Assembly (NCBI GenBank): GCA_035626515.1
Contig: DASPNM010000035.1
Coordinates: 1 to 64,000 of the forward strand
DNA: 64,000 nucleotides
Direction of reading: 5' to 3'
From: DASPNM01 sp035626515
GTDB lineage: Bacteria > Bacteroidota > Bacteroidia > Chitinophagales > Chitinophagaceae
Notes under the pieces: model-generated
Seen by the model: only the letters and a program-made list of their open reading frames with translations
What the model was told of the DNA's origin: nothing
The model's database searches: none
Translations under genes and position numbers: made by a program
Shown here: positions 35,050-44,813 of the stretch, one piece after another
How positions within the stretch are numbered: position 1 is the first letter of the stretch
Layout: each line of letters opens with the position of its first letter

Positions 35050-36042
35050 TTAGCCGAGGTCAATGCTGGTGTTGTCGCCAATGTTCAGTGACCGCGTCTC
35101 TCCGCGCAGGTTGCTGTCGCTGCCGATGATCGATGAATCCAGTACGATATCGTAAAGGTTGGCGTAAGATCCGATGATCGAATTCCTGACAATGGAATAA
35201 TCAATGGTTGTGTTTTCGCCGATGGCCACGTCCGGCCCGATGATTGAATTTTTGATGCTGCAACCGGCTCCGATGCTCACCGGGTGAATGATTACCGAGT
35301 TTTCAAACTGGTGCTCTTCGTGGACAGTAGGACCGAATTTCTTCAGCAGCGTCGCGTTGGATTCGAGCATCGTCTCCTTTCTGCCGCAATCGAACCAGTT
35401 CTCCACGCGAAACGACTGAAAACGCGCGCCGAGCTTGATCATACAGTCGAGGGCGTCAGTCAGGCTGTATTCCCCGTGGCTGCGCAAGCCCTGGCGGATG
35501 TTGTTTTCGAGGCATTGGAACATCTGTTCCGACTCCCTGATCTTATAAATTCCCACCAGCGCCATGTTGCTCTTCGGGATCTGCGGTTTTTCCACGACAT
35601 GCTGCACAAAACCGTCTTCGCCGATTTCGGCCACTCCGAAATCGCGCGGATCGTCCACCTTCCTCACGCCGAGCATCGAGTAGGGACTCTTTACCACTTC
35701 CTGGATGTCGTATTCGCAAATGGTGTCGCCGAGCACCACGAAGACCTCGTCTTCTTTTACGATATTCCGGGTAAGCCGCACCGCATGCCCGATCCCCTGT
35801 CGGTCCACCTGGTGCACGTAGTGCGCCCGCAGATCGGGATACTTTGTTCTTACGTAGTCCTGGATTTTCTCGCCGAGATACCCGATGATGAATACAAACT
35901 CGTTAATTCCTCCCTCCCGGAGCTGATCGATAATGATGCTGAGTACCGACCTTCCCGCCAGTGGAATCAGGGCTTTCGGCTGATTATAGCTGTTGGGGCG
36001 AAGCTTTGTGCCCGCGCCGGCTACCGGGATGATCGCCTTCAT
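35050..36042 (-). CDS. Sugar-phosphate nucleotidyltransferase
   Basis: 330 residues from the ATG at 36042 (MKAIIPVAGAGTKLRP). The nucleotide-binding motif GAGTKLRPNSYNQPKALIPLAG is typical of NDP-sugar pyrophosphorylases, and VFVVLGDTICEYD carries the metal-binding Asp. The last 90 residues are hexapeptide repeats (left-handed beta helix: IIGPDVAIGENTTIDYSIV). It should make an NDP-sugar, perhaps dTDP- or UDP-glucose, for envelope polysaccharide; the sugar cannot be read from sequence. Confidence 0.9.
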   Translation of the reverse strand: MKAIIPVAGAGTKLRPNSYNQPKALIPLAGRSVLSIIIDQLREGGINEFVFIIGYLGEKIQDYVRTKYPDLRAHYVHQVDRQGIGHAVRLTRNIVKEDEVFVVLGDTICEYDIQEVVKSPYSMLGVRKVDDPRDFGVAEIGEDGFVQHVVEKPQIPKSNMALVGIYKIRESEQMFQCLENNIRQGLRSHGEYSLTDALDCMIKLGARFQSFRVENWFDCGRKETMLESNATLLKKFGPTVHEEHQFENSVIIHPVSIGAGCSIKNSIIGPDVAIGENTTIDYSIVRNSIIGSYANLYDIVLDSSIIGSDSNLRGETRSLNIGDNTSIDLG

Positions 36043-36112
36043 AATAAAAAAAACCGGGTGAAAGTAGTGAATTATTGACAAACGAAACCGCGACATCTCC
36101 GCGCCTGTCGCT

Positions 36113-36120
36113 TATTTTTG
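36113..36120 (+). promoter_or_regulatory. Candidate glyA -7 box (TATTTTTG)
   Basis: Exact TAnnTTTG match 28 bases before the glyA ATG at 36149, in the divergent gap with the nucleotidyltransferase gene. Confidence 0.5.
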
Positions 36121-36148
36121 CCATCGCTCTGCAGACGAAACTCGCCAC

Positions 36149-37429
36149 ATGCAAAGAGACCAACAGGTTCACGCGATCATCCGCCAGGAGCTGGAGAGGC
36201 AGCGAAACGGGATCGAGCTCATCGCTTCGGAAAATTTCGCTTCGCTCGAAGTGATTCAGACCATGGGCAACGTGATGAACAACAAATACGCGGAAGGCTA
36301 TCCCGGGCGCCGGTATTATGGAGGCTGTGAGTTTGTCGATCAGACCGAACAGCTCGCGATCGATCGCATCCGGCAGGTATTTCGCTGTAGCTACGCCAAC
36401 GTGCAGCCGCACAGCGGCGCGCAGGCGAATGCGGCGGTGATGCTCGCTGTGCTGAAGCCGGGAGATAAGATCCTTGGGCTGGACCTGAGCATGGGCGGAC
36501 ACCTTACGCATGGCTCACCCGTAAATTTCAGCGGCAAACTGTACCAGTCTTTCTTTTATGGAGTACAAAAAGACACGGGCCTTGTGGATTACGATCACAT
36601 GGAGTTGACCGCCCGGCAGGAAAAACCAAAACTCATCGTGTGCGGAGCTTCGGCTTACAGCCGGGACTGGGACTATTCAAGAATTCGTTCGATCGCAGAC
36701 AGCATCGGCGCATTTGTGCTTGCCGATATTGCGCACCCGGCGGGACTGATCGCCAGCAAGCTGCTGAACGACCCGTTCGATCATTGCCATTTTGTGTCTT
36801 CCACAACGCACAAGACGTTACGCGGGCCCCGCGGCGGAATCATTCTCATGCGGAATGACTTTGAAAATCCATTCGGCGTAAAAGACCCGAAGGGAAAACC
36901 AAGGATGATGAGCCACCTCCTCGACATGGCCGTTTTTCCGGGAACCCAGGGCGGTCCGCTGGAACACATTATCGCCGCCAAGGCCGTGGCCTTCGGAGAA
37001 CTGCTTACGGAGGATTATGATAAGTACGCCCGGCAGGTGCAGCGGAATGCGCAGGCGATGGCAAGAGCTTTTATCGGCCGAGGCTACCAGATCATCAGCG
37101 ACGGCACCGATAACCATCTCATGCTGATTGACCTCAGAAATAAGAACCTGACAGGGAAAAAAGCACAGGAGACGCTCGACCTCGCGCACATTACACTAAA
37201 TAAGAACGCCGTTCCCTTCGACGATAAGAGCCCGTTCGTAACATCGGGGATCCGGGTCGGTGTCCCGGCCGTCACAACTCGGGGAATGAAAGAAGAACAC
37301 ATGGACCAGGTAGTGGCCTTCATCGACGCCGTGCTGCGGAACACTGAGGAAGAAAGCGTCATTATGTCCACCCGCGAAGAGGTAAAAGCGTTCATGAAAC
37401 AGTTCCCGCTTTATCCTGAACTCGGTTAA
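36149..37429 (+). CDS. glyA: Serine hydroxymethyltransferase
   Basis: 426 residues, the normal bacterial length. The N-terminus has RNGIELIASENFASLEVIQ and YAEGYPGRRYYGGCEFVD. The PLP lysine lies in VSSTTHKTLRGPRGG. DIAHPAGLIA supplies the cofactor Asp/His pair. The C-terminal GIRVGVPAVTTRGMKEEHM is conserved. It converts serine and tetrahydrofolate to glycine and methylene-tetrahydrofolate in the cytoplasm. The DUF4293 gene follows after 22 bp. Confidence 0.98.
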   Translation: MQRDQQVHAIIRQELERQRNGIELIASENFASLEVIQTMGNVMNNKYAEGYPGRRYYGGCEFVDQTEQLAIDRIRQVFRCSYANVQPHSGAQANAAVMLAVLKPGDKILGLDLSMGGHLTHGSPVNFSGKLYQSFFYGVQKDTGLVDYDHMELTARQEKPKLIVCGASAYSRDWDYSRIRSIADSIGAFVLADIAHPAGLIASKLLNDPFDHCHFVSSTTHKTLRGPRGGIILMRNDFENPFGVKDPKGKPRMMSHLLDMAVFPGTQGGPLEHIIAAKAVAFGELLTEDYDKYARQVQRNAQAMARAFIGRGYQIISDGTDNHLMLIDLRNKNLTGKKAQETLDLAHITLNKNAVPFDDKSPFVTSGIRVGVPAVTTRGMKEEHMDQVVAFIDAVLRNTEEESVIMSTREEVKAFMKQFPLYPELG

Positions 37430-37451
37430 ATAAAATTCCGATATTGCCGCC

Positions 37452-37868
37452 ATGATTCAACGCCAGCAAACCCTTTGGCTGCTTCTTTCGGTCATTTCCG
37501 GCATACTTGGCTATGTTCTTCCTTTTTATACAGGCACCAGGGTGGCCGCGGAAAAAGTTATGGCCGCAAGCCTGAACGCGGGCAGCACTTTCTTCCTCCT
37601 GGTGGTGAACGGAATCGCGGTCCTGCTCGGGATGATCGCCATTTTTCTGTACCGCGACCGGAAGGCACAATTCCGCCTTTGCCTGGCGGCGGCATTCACC
37701 TCGGCCCTCGTGATCCTGCTTTTTTTCGTTGAAACCCGGAGATTCGGATCCGGCAGCGTATCGCTTTCCGCAATTTTCACCTTCGCTATGCTCCTTGGAT
37801 ACATTCTGGCCGCCCGCGGCGTGCGAAAGGACGAAAAACTCATCAAAAGTCTCGATAAGCTTCGTTAG
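37452..37868 (+). CDS. DUF4293 family membrane protein
   Basis: 138 residues with four predicted helices. The start MIQRQQTLWLLLSVISG is characteristic of DUF4293, a small Bacteroidota family of unknown function. A basic C-terminus (RGVRKDEKLIKSLDKLR) follows the last helix. It lies 22 bp after glyA and may share its transcript. Confidence 0.85.
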   Translation: MIQRQQTLWLLLSVISGILGYVLPFYTGTRVAAEKVMAASLNAGSTFFLLVVNGIAVLLGMIAIFLYRDRKAQFRLCLAAAFTSALVILLFFVETRRFGSGSVSLSAIFTFAMLLGYILAARGVRKDEKLIKSLDKLR

Positions 37869-37945
37869 CGTAACAAATTCCGCTCATTCCTGATCTGCAG
37901 CTGTAAACCGATTGCCGTCAGGCGAAACAGCTAAAACCAGGGATC

Positions 37946-38398
37946 ATGAAGACAATTTTTATCGCCGTGGTGAGCGCATTGTCGCTTTCCGCTGCCGCAC
38001 AGCCTTCCACCATTTACACCAGCCACCAGCCGGTCGGCGAGATCTACATTCGCGGACTGCGCTACCAGGATCACAGCCGCAACGCTTCCCTTCATACCGC
38101 ATCGCTCGTAAACGGGGGAACACTGGCGATCAGCTGCGGCTCGCTCAATTTCTCCCAACTAAACAACAGGGGGTATCGCTTTTCCGTGGTGCTGCAGGAT
38201 GTGAACCGTCCGAATGGATATGGTGTTACTGTTTTTCAACTCCGGTCGCTCCGCGTTTCCGGAAACCGTCTCTTCGCCGACGTGCCGTTTGACGCCAGCT
38301 ACAACTATTTGAAGAATCGAAGCTTTGTTGTGACAGTCTTTGTGATCGGGCCCCAACCCTGGCATTACGTTCATGCGGGAACAATTTCGCTTTATTGA
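37946..38398 (+). CDS. Secreted protein of unknown function
   Basis: 150 residues with a signal peptide (KTIFIAVVSALSLSAAAQ). The mature part reads as beta strands (EIYIRGLRYQDH, YRFSVVLQDVNRPNGYGVTVFQL, SFVVTVFVIG). No known motif is seen. It converges with the T9SS cargo gene and stands alone downstream of the glyA group. Confidence 0.68.
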   Translation: MKTIFIAVVSALSLSAAAQPSTIYTSHQPVGEIYIRGLRYQDHSRNASLHTASLVNGGTLAISCGSLNFSQLNNRGYRFSVVLQDVNRPNGYGVTVFQLRSLRVSGNRLFADVPFDASYNYLKNRSFVVTVFVIGPQPWHYVHAGTISLY

Positions 38399-38446
38399 CG
38401 TTCCCAACTGACTGGATAAAAAAGGGTCTGCACAGGAGGCTTTGTA

Positions 38447-41400
38447 TTACTCCACGACAAATGTTCTTCCCAGGTTGAGCTGTTCACCCGAAACGCGGAT
38501 CTGGTACACTCCGGGGCGCAACGCAGAGGGGAGTTGGACAGACTGGCTTGTTATTCCGGCCTGATAGCTGAAGCGGTTCTTATAAATCATTTTGCCGGCC
38601 ATATCGTAAATGGAGACGAAATAGTCGCCGGACAACGGGATTCGCGCCTGGAAGGAAACAGAAGAGCTCCTGACCGGGTTAGGATACAAGAGGAGATCGG
38701 TCTGCACTCGCCCGGCATCGATCATCACGATCGGGCTGTAGCTGATCTTACCATCGATATCGACAGCACGAATCCGATAAAACGACTTACCAGGGATCGG
38801 AGCAAGGTCAACCCAGCTGTAGTTGAAATTATTGGCTGCGCCTGCGGCTGCGGGTCTTATGCCAATACTGGTGAATCCGGTCGCGTTGGCTGAACGCTGG
38901 ACTTCATAATGCTGCAAATTGCTTTCGCTCTGGATGCTCCAGTCAACCTGCACGCCATTCGCAGTCTGGAACGCGCGCACAGAAGTAAATTTCACCGGCA
39001 GGGGGTTCATTGCATAGCTCGTGCTTCCCAGCGCAAACGGGCTGAATGTGTTCACGGAATTCCAGGTAACCGTGCCATTACTGGTGGTGCCGGTGGTTCC
39101 GCCGTTGTTCCCGTGGGTGCTCCAGTTCGTGCCGTCGAAATGCGCCACGGTAACCGAAGAGAGCTGTGTAATATACCCCGACGGCTGGCAGGAATTGTAA
39201 GTGCCCCATATGAGCGTTACGTTCACACTCGAACTGCCTGCAGTTCGACTCAATTCCCAATACTCGCAGCTGCTGATCCGAATGAGACCCGGCGCGGTCA
39301 GCGGTCCGAGGTCGCGGCCGTTCGATCGCAAATACTCCGCAGTGAAAGCGTCTGTGGCAAGGGAAGGTGCTGAAATGGCAATGGGCCCGTAGCCGCCGGA
39401 TTTCCCTACAGGAAAGGTAAACGCGTCGTTCCCTACTTTTCTGAGAGGGCCATTTACGTAAGCCGCTGCGCCAGCCCCCGTCGTTGTGGCGTTATCATTG
39501 AGCACAAGCAGGTTTGTCGCCGTTGACGTTACAATACTGCTGGAAAAATTAAGCGTGCCGGTTACCGTTACCGTTCCACCAAGGGTTTTCGCTGAGGAGG
39601 AAACTGTGAGGTTGTTGTATGTTCCTGCCACGATCGTTTGCGCCGACGAGCCGTTGTATTCGACGGTACCGCTCCAGGTAAGCCCCGCGGGCAAAGGCGT
39701 CGTGGAGGTATTCTGCGTTTTTAATGTCCCGGATAACGTCATGGTGCCGCTGCCACCTAACGCGTAAGTGCTCATGTCCAAACTCGCGCTCGCGCCGGCT
39801 TGTGACAAGGTTCCATTGACTGTTATTGCTCCCCCGGCAGTATTTGTGCCGCTGGTGTTTGCCAGTGTCAGGTTGTTGTAAGTACCGCTGACTACAGTTT
39901 GATTGCCGCTACTGGCAGCATACTCGACGGTACCCCCCCAGGTTTTGCCTGCGGGTATAGGTGTCGTGCTGGCGGAGCTCGGCACAGATGTCTTGATCTT
40001 GCCGCTGTTCAGGATGGTTGTCAGCGTTCCGCTAAGAGTGTAAGCGGCCGTCAGGTCTAATGTCCCGCCCGAAGTGGTAGTAAGGGTCCCATTCACCACA
40101 ACGTTTCCCGAAACGGTGTTTGTCCCGCTAGAATTGCTTAATGTTAGATGATTGTAGGTAAGGCCTGCAACCGTTTGCCCGCCTCCGGAAGCCGAATAGT
40201 TCACTGTTCCGCTTCCCTGTGTGAAGCTGCCGCTGTTTACCCAGTTTCCGGCAATATTGATCGTTCCACTTCCATTCGTGATATTGCCTGATCCGTTTAT
40301 GTTGCCGCCTACTGTTACCGTAGGATTGTTGGTATTTAACGCGGTGGCGCTGCTCACTACCCAGTTACCTGTGACCGTGAGCGTCCCGCTTGCCACTGTT
40401 TTGGTCCCGGCCCCCGAAAAAGTAAGGTTCTGATAAGTCGGGGTCGTGGAGACAGTTTGGGCAACCCCTGCTGCATATTCAACCGTGGTGCCTGATGAGA
40501 TGTTTCGTGTTGTAAATCCCGGAAAGGTGGTTGCTGCGCCAGCACTGCCTAACTGGAACGTGCCGGAGGTTAGATTCAACGTGCCCGTCGAGGTGATCTG
40601 GTTGCCCGCATCGCTGAACAAACTATTCGAAGTCACGTCACCGATCGTCAATGTGGCTACAGTGGTCGCAGAGCCCAGGCTCACACCTGCGGTTGTATTG
40701 GATTTCAGAAGATTCACCGTGGCGGTGAATGTGGAAGCCGGAAGGGAAACCGCCGACCCATTCGTAAAGTTGACGACCGCTGAAGCATTGCTGGCGTCGA
40801 TATTGCCGGTGCTTCGTGTAACTGCCGTGCCCGAGAACGTAAGGGTATTTGCACCCACTGTAAGCGTGCCCGCCGTCAGCGCCAGGGTTCCGGAAACCGT
40901 TGTGCCGGTGCTTAGCGTCACTCCGGCAGCGTTATTAACCGTTAGGTTGTTTGCCGAAGTAATTGCCGTACCGGTGGACTGTGCTGCCGTACCGTTGAAC
41001 GTATAATTCGCCCCAGGATCGTACGTCCAGGTTCTAGTGCCCCTGTTCATGTTAAAACCGTTCGTACCATTACCGTTGGCACCAGGTACGGTAAATCCGG
41101 TTGTATGAGCGGTAGTGATATTCGCCCCCGCGTTGATGGACAAACTGATTCCGTTGCTGCCGGCGCTTCCGCCAGTAATAACGGAAGTGCTGCTAAACAC
41201 CACACTGCCGCCGTTGTTGATCGTCACCGATCCACCGGAATTAATCGTGAGGTTGTTACCGCTTGTCAGGTTTAAGGTTCCATTCAGAGTAAGACTTGCG
41301 GCATTTGCCGCAACATCAACCGTAACCGTCACACCGGCGTTAATGGTAACGGCATCGGAAGAAGTCGGTACGGACGCCCCGCCCCATGTAGCAGTACTGC

Positions 41401-41530
41401 TCCAGTTGCCGCTCACCGAAGCTGTGCGCTGCGCGGCGGAAACCAAAACAACCAGGAGACTAAGCGACAGTAATAAAAGTTTGGGACGGCATTGCTCTGG
41501 CAAATGCCCCATTCGCACTTGGTTTCTCAT
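38447..41530 (-). CDS. Repeat-rich T9SS cargo protein
   Basis: 1,027 residues. A signal peptide (LLLLSLSLLVVLVSAAQ) is followed by about 650 residues of low-complexity Thr/Ser/Asn/Gly beta-helix-like repeats, with recurring blocks such as VEYAASSGNQTVVSGTYNNL and GTNTVSGNVVVNGTL. A globular segment with GPLRKVGNDAFTFPVGKSGGYGP then follows. The C-terminus is a classic type A sorting tail starting LLLYPNPVRSS and ending GVYQIRVSGEQLNLGRTFVVE-like. It should be exported through the type IX system and fixed at the surface or secreted. Probably adhesin-like. The start could instead be the ATG at 41512. Confidence 0.88.
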   Translation of the reverse strand: MRNQVRMGHLPEQCRPKLLLLSLSLLVVLVSAAQRTASVSGNWSSTATWGGASVPTSSDAVTINAGVTVTVDVAANAASLTLNGTLNLTSGNNLTINSGGSVTINNGGSVVFSSTSVITGGSAGSNGISLSINAGANITTAHTTGFTVPGANGNGTNGFNMNRGTRTWTYDPGANYTFNGTAAQSTGTAITSANNLTVNNAAGVTLSTGTTVSGTLALTAGTLTVGANTLTFSGTAVTRSTGNIDASNASAVVNFTNGSAVSLPASTFTATVNLLKSNTTAGVSLGSATTVATLTIGDVTSNSLFSDAGNQITSTGTLNLTSGTFQLGSAGAATTFPGFTTRNISSGTTVEYAAGVAQTVSTTPTYQNLTFSGAGTKTVASGTLTVTGNWVVSSATALNTNNPTVTVGGNINGSGNITNGSGTINIAGNWVNSGSFTQGSGTVNYSASGGGQTVAGLTYNHLTLSNSSGTNTVSGNVVVNGTLTTTSGGTLDLTAAYTLSGTLTTILNSGKIKTSVPSSASTTPIPAGKTWGGTVEYAASSGNQTVVSGTYNNLTLANTSGTNTAGGAITVNGTLSQAGASASLDMSTYALGGSGTMTLSGTLKTQNTSTTPLPAGLTWSGTVEYNGSSAQTIVAGTYNNLTVSSSAKTLGGTVTVTGTLNFSSSIVTSTATNLLVLNDNATTTGAGAAAYVNGPLRKVGNDAFTFPVGKSGGYGPIAISAPSLATDAFTAEYLRSNGRDLGPLTAPGLIRISSCEYWELSRTAGSSSVNVTLIWGTYNSCQPSGYITQLSSVTVAHFDGTNWSTHGNNGGTTGTTSNGTVTWNSVNTFSPFALGSTSYAMNPLPVKFTSVRAFQTANGVQVDWSIQSESNLQHYEVQRSANATGFTSIGIRPAAAGAANNFNYSWVDLAPIPGKSFYRIRAVDIDGKISYSPIVMIDAGRVQTDLLLYPNPVRSSSVSFQARIPLSGDYFVSIYDMAGKMIYKNRFSYQAGITSQSVQLPSALRPGVYQIRVSGEQLNLGRTFVVE

Positions 41531-41711
41531 AAACGGTAGCAGTTAAGCGTAAGTTTTTAAGGGTAAACCATCATGAAACAATGGGTTAAATTAACTACAG
41601 ATTTGCGAGGATCAGCAAAATCGCCCGACAATTTTTTCCACATCGAGGGTAAGTACGCGATATCGGCTAGAAAAATTGCGACACTTGATCTTAGAACTGT
41701 ATGCGTGATGC

Positions 41712-44558
41712 TTACAGGTATTTTGCCGTGGGGCTGTTGCCGGCGCCGCCCAAATCCTGCGGCTTGCCCGCAAAAACCAGGTTTCCGCCTTCATCTCCGG
41801 CTCCGGGTCCGAGCTCGATCACCCAATCCGCGCTGCGGATCACATCCACGTTGTGTTCGATCACGAGGATAGAATGTCCCTGCTCGATAAGCGCGTGAAA
41901 AGAACCGAGTAGCTTTCCAATGTCGTGAAAGTGCAGGCCCGTTGTGGGCTCGTCGAAAATGAAAAGGATTTTGCTGCTGGCTCGTGTCTTTCCGAGAAAC
42001 GATGCCAGTTTCACGCGCTGTGCTTCTCCGCCCGACAGGGTATCGGAAGACTGCCCAAGCTTTATGTAACCGAGCCCCACATCGCTCAGCGGCTGGATGC
42101 CCCGAACAATGGATCGCTCCGGAGCGAAAAAAGACAGCGCCTCATCCACACTCATCTCCAAAACTTCGTGAATGTTCTTGTCGTTGTAGCGCACCTCGAG
42201 CACTTCGTCCTTGAAGCGCCGGCCATTGCAAACTTCGCAGGTGAGGTGCACGTCCGCAAGAAATTGCATTTCCACGACCTGCTCTCCCTCACCCTTGCAT
42301 GCGTCGCAACGGCCCCCGTCCACGTTGAACGAAAAATGTTTTCCCTGAAAACCGCGCATCTTGCTCAGGGGCTGGCGCGCGAAAAGGTCGCGGATCTCGT
42401 CGTAAGCCTTGATATACGTCACCGGGTTGCTCCGCGAAGATTTTCCAATTGGGTTTTGATCCACGAGCTCCACTTGAGCAATGCTGTCGACGTCTCCTGT
42501 GATCTGCCGGTGCAGCCCAACTCGCGTTCCCAGCGGCTCCCCGTGCATTCTTTTCAGGCCGGAATAAAGCACCTGTTTCACGAGTGTTGTCTTTCCACTG
42601 CCGCTGACCCCGCAGACAACGCAGAGTACATTGAGTGGAAATTCCACGGTAATGTCTTTGAGATTATGCTGGCGGGCGCCCTCTACCCGCACCGACCGGC
42701 TCCACCGTCGCAAGGTGCGCGGCGCCTCGATGCGAAGCTCTCCGTTGAGATACTTGCCTGTAAGGCTTTTCGGGTTTGCAACAATTTCGTCGTAGTTGCC
42801 GGCGGCTACCACTTCCCCACCAAGGTGAGAGGCAAGCGGCCCCATGTCGATGATGTGATCCGCTTCCCGCATCATCATTTCATCATGTTCCACCACCACA
42901 ACAGTGTTTCCGAGGTCGCGTAGCTGTTTCAGAACACGGATCAGGTTGGCAGTATCTTTTGAATGCAACCCGATAGAGGGCTCGTCAAGAATGTACAGCG
43001 AATTAGTGAGGTTGCTGCCCAGACTCCGCGTGAGCTGGATGCGCTGGCTTTCCCCGCCACTCAAAGTATTTGCAAGGCGGCTCAGTGTAAGGTAACCGAG
43101 GCCTACGCTGATCAGAGTATCGAGCCGCTGATGAATTTCGAACAGGATCCGGCGGGCGATTTGCCGGTCGGTCTCGCTCAGCTTGCCGTCGAATGTTTCA
43201 AACCATACTTTCAGATCCCGCGCCGGCATTTTCCCCAGCTCTCCGATGTGTTTTCCATCGAGCTGCACATAAAGCGCTTCTTTGCGGAGGCGGTAGCCGT
43301 TGCACTCCGGACATTCAGTGCGTCCCCGGTACCGGCTCAGCAGCACGCGGTATTGCACCTTGTAAAGCTGCTGCTCCACATCCCTGAAAAAATCGTTGAT
43401 GCCGTAAACGCCCTTTCCTCCCTCCCAAAGCATTCGGTACTGCTCGGGGGAAAGATCAACAACCGGTTTGTGAATAGGGAAACCCAGCTTCCGGCTGCCC
43501 CGCACGAATTGCTGCCTCCACCAGTCCAGCTTTTCACCTTTCCAGGGAGCAACCGCTCCGTCGTATACGCTGAGCCGGGAATCGGGTATTACCAGGTCGC
43601 TGTCGATCCCCAGGACCTGCGAAAATCCTTCGCACGTGGGACAGGCACCGTAGGGATTGTTGAAAGAAAAAAGATTCGGTACCGGCTCTTCGAAACGAAT
43701 TCCGTCCAGCTCAAATCTATTATTGAAATGCAGCCGGCGAACAGCATCGTTTTCTGCATTTACTTCCAGGTATACATCCCCTTCCCCTTCGGAAAATGCC
43801 GTCCCCACCGAGTCGGCAATGCGGTGCAGGTCGTCTTCGTCGAATTCCCGCACCACGATCCGGTCGATCAGCACGTGCGAAATCTTCAGAGCCTGTAATT
43901 CTTTGTCGGGAAGGGCGTCGAGGTCCTCGATGCGAAAGATTTCCCCGGCAACGGTTTCGCTGGCCTGGCGGTAAACCCTGCTGAAACCTTTTTGGGCGAG
44001 AATCCCCAGTTCCTCGCGGATCTCCCGGTTGCGATGCTCCCTCAGCCGCGCGAGGATAAATATCTTTTCGCCAGCTTTCATGGACCGGATCACCCCGAGC
44101 ACGTCGGTCACATCGTCTTTCTTCACCTGCCGCCCCGAAATGGGTGAGATGGTCTTACCGATACGAGCAAACAACAATCTCAGGTAATCGTAGATCTCGG
44201 TCATGCTTCCCACCGTGCTGCGCGGGGTGCGGCTGATGACTTTCTGCTCGATCGCGATGGCGGGGCAAAGGCCCCGGATAAAATCCACATCGGGCTTATC
44301 CATCCGGTTGAGGAACTGGCGGGCATATGCGCTGAGGCTTTCGGCGTACCGGCGCTGCCCCTCTGCATACAGAGTATCAATGGTCAACGAAGACTTGCCG
44401 GACCCCGAAACGCCGGTGACCACAACCAGTTTGTTCCGGGGGATTTCCACCGAAACGTTCTTCAGATTGTGCACCCGGGCCCCCCGGATCAGTATGCTGT
44501 TTGCGGAATTTACGGTCTTCGTAATCGAGGGATTTTTCCCTTTTGCGAGCGGTTCCAT
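41712..44558 (-). CDS. uvrA: UvrA paralogue (second excinuclease subunit A)
   Basis: 948 residues. Both ATPase halves are intact: Walker A GVSGSGKSS near residue 49 and GVSGSGKTT, signatures LSGGESQRIQLTRSLGS and LSGGEAQRVKLASFLGK, and FDEPTTGLHFHDI. The zinc modules CPTCEG, CPECNGYR, CDACKGEGE and CEVCNGRRF are all present. It keeps a region equivalent to the UvrB-binding domain but with different sequence (EHRNREIREELGILAQKGF). The copy at 20444-23293 is closer to standard UvrA, so this may be a specialised damage sensor. The gene has its own TACATTTG box. Confidence 0.94.
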   Translation of the reverse strand: MEPLAKGKNPSITKTVNSANSILIRGARVHNLKNVSVEIPRNKLVVVTGVSGSGKSSLTIDTLYAEGQRRYAESLSAYARQFLNRMDKPDVDFIRGLCPAIAIEQKVISRTPRSTVGSMTEIYDYLRLLFARIGKTISPISGRQVKKDDVTDVLGVIRSMKAGEKIFILARLREHRNREIREELGILAQKGFSRVYRQASETVAGEIFRIEDLDALPDKELQALKISHVLIDRIVVREFDEDDLHRIADSVGTAFSEGEGDVYLEVNAENDAVRRLHFNNRFELDGIRFEEPVPNLFSFNNPYGACPTCEGFSQVLGIDSDLVIPDSRLSVYDGAVAPWKGEKLDWWRQQFVRGSRKLGFPIHKPVVDLSPEQYRMLWEGGKGVYGINDFFRDVEQQLYKVQYRVLLSRYRGRTECPECNGYRLRKEALYVQLDGKHIGELGKMPARDLKVWFETFDGKLSETDRQIARRILFEIHQRLDTLISVGLGYLTLSRLANTLSGGESQRIQLTRSLGSNLTNSLYILDEPSIGLHSKDTANLIRVLKQLRDLGNTVVVVEHDEMMMREADHIIDMGPLASHLGGEVVAAGNYDEIVANPKSLTGKYLNGELRIEAPRTLRRWSRSVRVEGARQHNLKDITVEFPLNVLCVVCGVSGSGKTTLVKQVLYSGLKRMHGEPLGTRVGLHRQITGDVDSIAQVELVDQNPIGKSSRSNPVTYIKAYDEIRDLFARQPLSKMRGFQGKHFSFNVDGGRCDACKGEGEQVVEMQFLADVHLTCEVCNGRRFKDEVLEVRYNDKNIHEVLEMSVDEALSFFAPERSIVRGIQPLSDVGLGYIKLGQSSDTLSGGEAQRVKLASFLGKTRASSKILFIFDEPTTGLHFHDIGKLLGSFHALIEQGHSILVIEHNVDVIRSADWVIELGPGAGDEGGNLVFAGKPQDLGGAGNSPTAKYL

Positions 44559-44569
44559 TTCTCCGGCGG

Positions 44570-44577
44570 CAAATGTA
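44570..44577 (-). promoter_or_regulatory. -7 box (TACATTTG) for the second uvrA
   Basis: Read leftward, TACATTTG matches TAnnTTTG exactly and ends 11 bases before the ATG at 44558. Confidence 0.5.
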
Positions 44578-44813
44578 ACCCCTTAATAGTCCAAAATTTC
44601 AGCCGAATTCATTAACAAATTTTTTGGAATCAGATTTGCATCTGAACTCTGAAAGCTTTGGGTTTTTCGCGAAAAAGATTATTTTTAACGTCCAATGTCA
44701 AAATGAAATAACCGAAAACCCGCCTCGCCTATCGCACATACTTCTACTCGACCGATTTCCTTTTCTTTTTAGGTTGCCAATATCCATTAAACCACCTAAA
44801 CTGTGCGGAGTTT

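Noticed and set aside
40446..41006. 186-codon rightward frame opposite the T9SS cargo gene
   Set aside because: Its Val/Pro-rich sequence is the antisense of the Thr/Gly repeats of a clear secreted protein.
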